Below are positions 1 to 9,200 of a DNA stretch of 64,000 nt, piece by piece. A program made the translations under genes and the position numbers. The notes beneath the pieces are model-generated. The model saw only the letters and a list, made by a program, of their open reading frames with translations, did not search any database and had not been told where the DNA came from. The stretch covers positions 45,222,501-45,286,500 of the forward strand of contig OX031057.1 in NCBI GenBank assembly GCA_943736015.1. Direction: 5' to 3'. Position 1 is the first letter of the stretch; every line of letters begins with the position of its first letter. The stretch is from Tridacna crocea (lineage: Eukaryota > Mollusca > Bivalvia > Cardiida > Cardiidae).

Positions 1-867
1 TCAAAGTACTGATAGTACTGAAGGCCAGGAAATTGAGGATACGAAACAATACATGAGGTCAATTTTAATTAATACAAACATGTAGACGGACAGGGATACA
101 AGCGGATTCCACTAAGCCCCTGGAATTCTTGGTTTTATCAGGAAATTTTGAACTGATACTAGAAAGCACCAGCCGGAAACTAATTAAGCCAGAGCTAGGC
201 ATGTGCTCAAAGTTATGCGGTGCTTACAAATGGCTTAGAATACTTAGTAATTTGTCGTGCTTGTAAACAATCCCAAGTCAAATTTGAACCGTATTCAATT
301 GGTGCAATACCAACCTTGGTTATCTAAATTTTCTGAGACATGTGATGTCTTGTAGTCCTGAATGATGCTATTTTTTACATTTATGACGCAAGAACATATT
401 TATTTTTATTTATTTCAATGAAAATACATGTAAGATAGATATCAAGGTAAAAATTAATGAATAATAAAGATTGGAGTGATACGGCAGTTGGTCATGTTGT
501 CTCTACCTTCCACAAGTCGACGAAATTTTGAACTGGTCATATTTGAAGGAAGTTGTAGATGAAAATCCAAAGTAGTTCTTCGTGTATATTGAAAAGTAAG
601 ATTTTGGGGAAATTGGGAGGAATTGCTTGTTACAAGCGAATTCTCTTTTAGCCAAAATATTTTCTCAATAAAATACTGTGAAAAGGTTGGATTGTTTTGG
701 GAAAACGATTAGGCTCGGTTTTCCTATTTTACTTGCCTATTTTACGGACAAGTCATAGTGACTTGAGCTTCGATACTTATATCTACATAATATAAAAAGA
801 CGTTAATCCTAATTCATAATCGTTGTCCAAGGATAACTTGTGTCAAGCCCGCGAACGCTTGACTCTC

Positions 868-1145
868 AAGCTTGACCTAGACCCTGGACCTGAATAAATG
901 TTTCAAAGGGAACTTCTACTCATGATGGAGAACAATGAATTATGCTAATTTATATCGGAATCTATTCAAAAATGTAGGAGTTATGGTTCGGACAAAAAAT
1001 TAGCCTTCAATGGGGCCTTGATCTTGAACCTACTTGAACAGATGTTTCAAATGGCACATCTAACTGTGATGGAGGTCAATTGTGCCAAATTATTTTGAAA
1101 TCCATCCACAATTGTAGAAGTTATGGACCGGAAATATTCGGATGC
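868..1145. repeat. two degenerate tandem units of ~140 bp
   Basis: Two successive blocks share the same order of phrases: CTTGACC/CTTGAACC, then ATGTTTCAAA, then a GATGGAG word, then a run ending TGTAGRAGTTATGG. The pattern resembles the inner core repeats of mollusc repetitive elements. Exact family not assigned. Confidence 0.5.
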
Positions 1146-1637
1146 ACACAAGCCCTAGTGAACACTAGAAATAGGTGTGTCAGAGACACTGATGCCCGTG
1201 CTAAATGGTATTGGTCACAGGTATGTCATATGACACTATTAGAGAGAGAGAAATAAAAAAAAATACATTAAATGACAAGCGAACGACTACAGAAAAAAAT
1301 TATAAGCATTTATTGGGTATCAAATCAAAGTCAATCAAAGACATTTTTAAGAATCACACAGGTGTAATCTATTTGTGACAGGTTTAAAAGGTGTGAAATA
1401 CATCCTATCAGTGTGAAATAGGCAGTATAAACAATGACAAAACTACCAAATAACTCTTGGGTAAAGGTAACTAATACACATAATGTACATTCTAAAGACA
1501 ACAAAATTTCAAAAATATTTTTATAGACAACTTGATTAACGATATGGATGAAATTTGATGTTGGGGTCGATTTTTCGAAAATTTTATTTGGGGACGATTT
1601 CACCAAAGAAATCGTCTCCTGGGGACGATTTCTCCGG

Positions 1638-1766
1638 AGTGATAAACATAACACGGGCCAAGCAGTTAGGGGACCATTTCTTCAGGGGCCGATTTCTCCA
1701 GCATTCCGCTGAAGTACCCTAGATTTAGTCGATATACATAAGAAAAAGTGATAAACATAACACGGG
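1638..1766. repeat. 20-bp direct repeat, 109 bp apart
   Basis: AGTGATAAACATAACACGGG occurs at 1638 and, with at most one change, at 1747. Between and before the copies are several GGGGACGATTTC-like words, so this is a small local tandem duplication in non-coding DNA. Confidence 0.6.
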
Positions 1767-2580
1767 GCAATATTCTATATGTAGTTTGCTTTATTTACAA
1801 TCGCATTTTAGAGGAGACGCGTTTTGTGACACATATGTTCAAATGTCAACACAACGTTATAGACAAACTGCGAGCAGAGTCGTCATTCGTTAATCTCACC
1901 ATACCTGAATGTGAATGATCCAGAGTGCAAGAGAGAGCGTTATAGTTATTAACCGTATGTAGCGCGCAGGAATACACAATTGCCAGATAAAGCTAAGTTC
2001 ATTAGGTTACACCTTTATTAGGTCAGTGTTAATGACAAAAACGGGATAAAAACACACACTCATCAGTTATTAAAGGATTGTAATACCCTTGCAATTCCAT
2101 GGCGTTTTGCAGATGAAAGCTTTGAGGATAGGAAAGCATTCACACCGTGTGATAAGCAATCTCTGTATATACTTGGGAAACTAGTTGTTTTGGCGGACTC
2201 AGCGATATAGAGTGGACACAACGTCCAACATTTTTGTCTGAATAGGCAGCTTACGATCCCTATAGGCAAGGGAATCCCTTGAGAGGAAAAGTGTCGTTTC
2301 TGATCGAGATCACACTATACAGTAATGTACGAATGTCCATTTTCACATCTTGCAGGCAATATGTGATAGGCTTGCTAACATCAGTAGATACTTTATAATA
2401 TAGGTCAATTACCAGCGTGTCCAACTGACATTCTACTTCATGATCTAGTCGGCTATTAGTCAAAATGAATTTTATTGATCCATAATCATGGAATGCCTTG
2501 CTCCGTATAATGAATTATTAAGTAGAAAGATTAAACCCCCTTTTGTCAGAGGAAAGTTCATTATGATTCGTGATTTTGAT

Positions 2581-2800
2581 TTAACTCTTTAACACACAAT
2601 CCCGATTTTTAATGACCCTGAGAAAGAAGCCGATAGAAAACGTTATGGGAAAAGGAGAAAATACTGGTAACCAGCATTTTCTCCTTTTCTCACAACATTT
2701 TCTACCCTATCAGTAAGAAATCATCATACTACCAAGATTTAATTTGTTGTTTGCAGATGCTTTGAATTTCGTTCAGTCCAAAAATTTGTTCTTTGTTTGA
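2581..2800 (+). mobile_element. TTAA MITE, far end degraded
   Basis: Begins with TTAACTCTTTAACACACAAT and has an intact hairpin heart (ACTGGTAACCAG centre); the closing GGTAAAG-type end is worn away. It lies 3' of the POMT1 MIR exon. Confidence 0.8.
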
Positions 2801-2970
2801 GAATTGTGTTTCATGGTGCAATGTAAGCTTAGGTCATTAGTGTATAGAAGATATATTTTTGAATAAATGAAAAATAATTAAAAAAGTGAAAGAAAAAATT
2901 AGCGGAAGTCTTTTGAGAAGGTACAAAATCCTGGTGAAATAGAGAGTTTTAGATGACAAAACAGACTAGC

Positions 2971-3203
2971 CTGTCTGGATGCTTTATAATCCACCAATTA
3001 TTGACATCTTTGAAGACATAACATGTGACCTGTTGTTGGTGGCTGCTTCCCCGCCCATCCTTATATCTGACTGGGTATACATGAGAATGGGAGTGTAACC
3101 AGCAGGGCTGACCTGGACTTGGATCATATGTGTGTCGCAAGGTAATTTGGGAGCCATAGGCTACATAGAGAGGCTGTCCTTTAGTGAGAGTTGCCAACCC
3201 TCC
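2971..3203 (-). CDS. POMT1: POMT1 exon, first MIR domain
   Basis: Begins CAG|GGAGGGTTGGCA; encodes [20 protein letters not shown], then [30 protein letters not shown] and [16 protein letters not shown] domains are beta-trefoils that fine-tune acceptor recognition. The 3' boundary is uncertain: the best-looking site is CAG|GCTAGT, another GC donor; a weak CTA|GTCTGT lies 4 bp further. Confidence 0.88.
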
Positions 3204-6200
3204 CTGAAACATGAAATACGAATTTACTCTTGACCAAACAACAAAACTTTAGACTTGTCTTAATTAAAAAAATTTGCAAACTACAAGTTGGATGTAACTC
3301 AAATGTTGAGTTTTGTCCCCAAAATCAAAACATTGAAGGAAAAGGAGGAAATGCTGGTAATCAGCATGTAAGAGCTTGTTTCTCAATCAATGTAAAATGA
3401 ATATGTTTAAACTTAAAAAACAGTGTTATATTGCTTTCAGCAGTAATTTCAGTCATGGCTACACAGAAAAGTGTTGAATGAAGAAGAAAAAAACAATAAA
3501 AATGGTCCGTGTTACCTCCAAACTGGCTTGAAAAGCACTGGTCATCACATTGTCATGAGGCCCGGCCTTTGTAAGCATACTAAGGTGTATGTAGAATACA
3601 TAGATATATATAGCCACAGGTACTGCTAGAAACATGACTAGTCTCACTGTCAGGTGCTTCACTAGACTAATCTGAAAAGTACAAAAGTAAAGTATTAACT
3701 CATTACCAAACAACAATATCTAAATCTGAAATTTGTTTTGTGAAGGGTAGAACACATTGTGGGAAAAGGAGAAAATGCTGGTTACCAGCATTTTCTCCTT
3801 TTCCCACAATGTTTTCTAAAGCCTTCTTTCTCAGGGTCGTCAAAAGTAGGGACAGTGAGGTAAAAGTTTAAAAAAAGATCACTTCAACAATCAAAACAAT
3901 TGAATACTTCTCAAACCAAAAGCACTTGCAGGCAAAAAAATTCATTGTAGTTAAAATGATAAGATCACTCTTTACCAAATGACAAAATTTTGGACCAGAC
4001 TAAATTGAAAGCAATTGCAGATGACAAAATAAATGTGACTGAAAAATGGAAATTTCTTTTTGTATGGGTAGAAAACATTTCGGATAAGGTTGTATCAAAA
4101 ACCAAAAAATGTTTGTACTGAAAAAATTCTCTTAAGCCATAATGTATACCCTTGCATTCATGTGATAAACTTTAACTCATGCCTTAACCTGTTACCACAC
4201 AACAAAATTTTTGTCCTATCCAAATTGAAAGCATTTGCAGAAGACAATTTTAAAGTGGCTCAAATGGTGTAATTTTGCTTTGATTGGGTAGGATACTTTG
4301 TGGGAAAAGGAGAAAATGCTGGTTACCAGCATTTTCCCCTTTTCCCACAATGTTTTCAAAAGGCTTCTTCCTCAGAGGCATGGTATGGTAAAAGGTTAAG
4401 GGGGATTATATGCAAATTTGAAGAGCTGTCTGGAGACACTTTGGCCAGTGGAACTAACAATAGAAAACATTCACTCACATCAGATAGAGATACATCTCCC
4501 ACCATGCTCCAATAATCTCTAACAGCTAAGTACAGTATCAACACTGCCGTAAAGAAGCCCACATACTTTATACTGAAAATACAATAATAATCTGATAATT
4601 TCTTATTATATATTGCAACAATGACTAAAAGGCTGGCTATGGCAAAAGAAAGTATAGCCCCCCCCCCACCCCTTGATAAGCTGTTTGGTCCAAGTTTTTC
4701 TATACTGAGTAACCTATACCTATACCTGGGTCCAAAGAAAACATCTCAACCAAACAACCATTCTAATTGCTTTTCATAATATAGAATGCCTATCATTGCC
4801 ACTCCAATGGAGATATCTTTAAGTAGTCTTGCACACATTTGTAAAAACAATGAACAGGTTTTGTGAGACAGAACATCCATGCTTATTTTTATACATTTTG
4901 TTCCAATAGAAGTATAAATGAACATTTAATTGTAAGAGTCTCATGTACATTTGTGTATTAGAACAATATTGAGACTGGTTCATAAATGTAAAGGGCCTGT
5001 ATCAGAGAAGAGACAGAACAAAATGGACAATACTTGCCTTAGTGTAAAAGCAAATGATACACAAGTCAGTGACAGCCAGAAGAACCACTGGAAGGAAAAC
5101 TCTCTGAAAATACAATAAAGCAAATGTTGCTATTTGCTTTTTTTTGTGATAGTACATGTATAAGTTGAAAAACGTTCAATGAACCTGTCGTGTGAAAAAG
5201 TAGCTTTACTTATTACATTACAATAATATTTTAGTCACTTCATTACATATCTTGAATTCAGGACAAAATAGTCTATTCTAACAAAGGTTATTACACATTT
5301 TCATCCCATGTAAAAAATTAACGATTATTGTCAAAATATAAGCATGCATAGGCAATTATTTGGATTGCTCATGTCTTTTCTAATTTTTTTTTTTTTTTTT
5401 TTTTTTCAATTGAAATCCCTTCCCACCATGAAATCCCTTCCCGCCATCATGGAGTATCACCATCGGTTATCGACAAAGTTATCAACAGAAATTTAACTGT
5501 ACATGTAACATAAATGTTGCACTAGTGCAATTTTCTTTTAACTCTTTACCAAACAACAAAATTGTAGACTCGTCCAAATTCAAAGCATTTGCAGATGACA
5601 AAATAAATGCGAATAAAAAAAAATGAAATTTGTTTTGAGAAAGGTAGAAAAATAACACATATTGCCTATATGTCTGGTTACAAGCATTTTCTCCTTTTAC
5701 TACTATTTTTTCAAAAGGCTTCTTTCTCTTGGTCATGAGTAGTTGGGACTGTACGGTAAAGTTAAGGAATTCAGAGAGGATTCATACTTTTTCATACCTT
5801 CACAATTCATACCTTCATGATGAAAAGATGCTCAGTGAATTGCTGTTCAAATATGAAATTACTGTGAAAGACTTTTTCTGTAGACTGAGGTAAAAGGGGT
5901 AAGGCTCGATTTCAAGCCAGTTGCTCCTTTCCCAACTAAATTTTCCAACTGTTAAAAACATTACAAATTGACCAAGGCTTACTCAAGCTAATATAGTAAG
6001 TGACACAGAGGTTATCAAGTAACTTACCTGTGAGACAGATTTCTGAACCTCAAAAAGCTCATCAATGACAGGCACATAAAAAACAACAACATCCCCTCCA
6101 TCAACATAAACCTGGACTGTACCAGCAGGGCATTGTCTGTAATGAAGAAAAGTTTTGTTGATTTGTTACATGTTTAACTCATTACCAAACGACAAAATTT

Positions 6201-9200
6201 TAGGTTTGTCCAAATCGAAAACATTTGCAGACAATAGAATAAAAGTGACCGAAAATTTCAAATTTGTTTTGTGAAGGGGAGAAAACATAGTGGGAAAAGG
6301 AGAAAATCCTGGTTACCAGCATTTTTTCCTTTTCCCACAATGTTTTCTAAAGGCTTCTTTCTAAGGTTTGTCAAAAGTAAAGCTTGTGTGGTAATAGGTT
6401 AATGTCAATCTCACAATGTTTAATCTTTTTATCCCTTTCCCAAGTGACAAATTTTAGACTCTTCCAAGCTAAGAGCATCTGCAGGAGACACATTCAGAAT
6501 TGGTACAAATTAGCTTTAGGTCTCTGATTGGGTAAAAAACATTGTGGGAAAACTAAATTTGTACATTGTTTAGGTTGGAGAGATGGATTTTTTTGGAAAA
6601 GACTTTCACTAATCAATTCTAATGGTAACATACTGAATAAGGTAGAATATGACCTCAAACCTTAGATGTCACTGACCTTCACAGACTTACTGGCAAAGAA
6701 GATAGAAGAAAAAACATTTCTTTTTCAACATTTACCCTACAATTAGAACTCATCCCAAAGACTGCTAAATAAAATAAACTAGTCTTTTCAGTCTGACAGA
6801 AGAAAAAACCTTGATCGATTTTAGCTCATTGTCTGCATACAAAATAAAAATCTACGATACAGTGTAAATGCCAAGCAAGCCATCATGTAATGGTAATCAA
6901 AGACTCATAATATACACTTAGTCTAACAAACAGGTGAATATAGAGGAGTGGACCTTAAAAATTATTATTACAGATGCATTAAGCCCCCTTTTCACACAGC
7001 ATGGCTCATTTGTTTTTCTTTAACTCATTACCAAACGACAAAATTTTAGGATTGTCCAAATCGAAAGCATTTGCAGACAACAAAATAAAAGTGACTGAAA
7101 AATTGAGATTTGTCTTATGAAGGGTCGAAAACATTGTGGGAAAAGGAGAAAATGCTGTTTACCAGCATTTTCTCCTTTTCCCACAAAGTTTTCTAAAGGC
7201 TTCTTTCTCAGGGGCATCAAAAGTAGGGATTGTGTGGTAATGGGTTGAGCTTTGGAAAACAATCTGTTGCAGATGGAAAAAGCCCTCTGAGGAAGGTAAA
7301 TGGTTGTAAGATTACCTAGAAGTATATAAGTCCCAGCTAACAAGGCTGCCCATCTACTCAACCTCAACTCCACAGCTATCTGATATACCAAAGGTACTAC
7401 TAGACTGCCACAGACAGCAGGGATCAACCTTAACTGTTGCACAGGGAAGTGGGAGGGGTACCCTGTAAGTATAAAAATTAACATTATAGCACTATAATGC
7501 TCAACTACATAGTCCCAATTAACCTTTACTGTTGTACAAGAGAGTGGGAGGGGTACCCTGTAAGTATAAAAATCAACATTATAGTACTAATAATGCTCAA
7601 CTAGATAGCAAAGATTAACCTTAACTGTTGTACAGGGAAGTGCGAGGGATACCCTGTAATTAAATATAGTAACAATTATTTGTTTTCATTATATTTATAA
7701 CATTCCATAATCAGATTACCAGAATGTTTTCCACCAAAGTTTTTAAAAGGCCTCTTTCTCAGGACTGTGAAATCTTGGAATTATGAGGTAAGGTTCAAAG
7801 GAATTAGAGGTCCAAATAGTTCAAGATTACAAAACATTATTTCTTTGCTGAAACCAACATAGTGGGTACTCATTAAAGCTGTTGTACAAAAACCTTTTAC
7901 CAAACAATACCATGTTTTCACCACACTTTAGAGATGAAGGCTTCTAATCCTTTGCCACACAATCTTGGGCTTTAATGACCCTCACAAAGCCTTTGAAACA
8001 TTGTGAGAAAAGGAGATATTGCTGGTAAAAACAGCATTTTCTCTTTTTCCCACAATTTTTTCTATCCTTTCAAAACAATTTCTATCATTTCAATTACCTT
8101 TGATTTGCGATCTACAAATGTTTTCAAAATTTTTCTTGTGCGGTAAAAGAGTTAAGAAGACATACAGTAGCAGAAAAAAAATACAAGTCAAAACTTTGTC
8201 ACCTGGTAAAGGGCAAAAGCAAATCATGTTATATGAGCATCGTTTAGATTGTTGTCTACCAATGTTTTCCATATGAACAGTTCTAAACGCTTGTCTTCAG
8301 ATATAAAGTTCAGTCAAAAAGTCTAGCTGATCTTGATCCACACTGTCTACAAAATCAGCCATAACAATCATTCTGTGGATTAATCTGTAAACATACACAG
8401 CCAACTTCTATCACTCACCTGCCCCGATTCTGTCAAAACCAAAATCACCTTGAAAGCCTGTGTAACTCCCTGTAAAAATAAAAGTGTATTTCTTTATAGA
8501 CAGCATTTGGAAAATAGTATACCATGATCAAAGAGATATTTCATAAATATGTATGCGATGCATCTTACCAAACATGTTAAAACGTGTCATTAACATGTAA
8601 CCAATAACATATATGATTTTGAATCTGTAGAATCTATCCTGTCTAACAACTGGCTAAATCATGGAGTAGAATTGTCTTTTGACATGCAGAAGGCTCACCC
8701 ATTGTGAAAAAATTTCAACCTGTGTCACCCTCTGCAGTCTATGCTGGCTGACCTGAATCAATGCTTGTTGTAGTACATGCATGAAATTCATTTTTTACAG
8801 AGTATGGTTCGAATATGTTTTTATTGTCTTGTATTTAGGCTGTTAAAAATATCTTTAGAGGATAACTAAAATGTTGTTTTAGGGAAATTAGAAAAAGGAA
8901 ATTACAGAAAAACTGAATCTATCTGAAAACTCAGAAGCTACCCAATTAATTTCAAATTACCGGTAAATCCTACATATTCATTTTCTGGATAATGTGTGAA
9001 GAGTTACGATTAACCTTTTGTATGCCTATCACAGCTATAGTTCAATTTAACCCATTACCACACAATCCCTACTTTTGACGCCCCTGAGAAAGAAACCTTT
9101 ACAAAACATTGTGGGAAAAGGAGAAAATGCTGGTAACTAGCATTTTCTCCTTTTCCCACAATGTTTTCTACCCTTCACAAAACAAATTTCAAATTTTCAG

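Larger units (their letters stand above)
1..2580. other. gene-free, repeat-bearing stretch
   Basis: No reading frame here resembles a known protein and no splice-bounded exon could be recognised. Because POMT1 is on the minus strand and its C-terminal half is missing, this stretch is probably the inside of a long POMT1 intron. It holds a degenerate tandem repeat near 870-1145 and a short direct duplication near 1638-1766. Confidence 0.5.

Noticed and set aside
1331-2463. Minus-strand frames as downstream POMT1 exons
   Set aside because: None shows MIR 2-3 or C-terminal POMT1 motifs; no matching splice phase.
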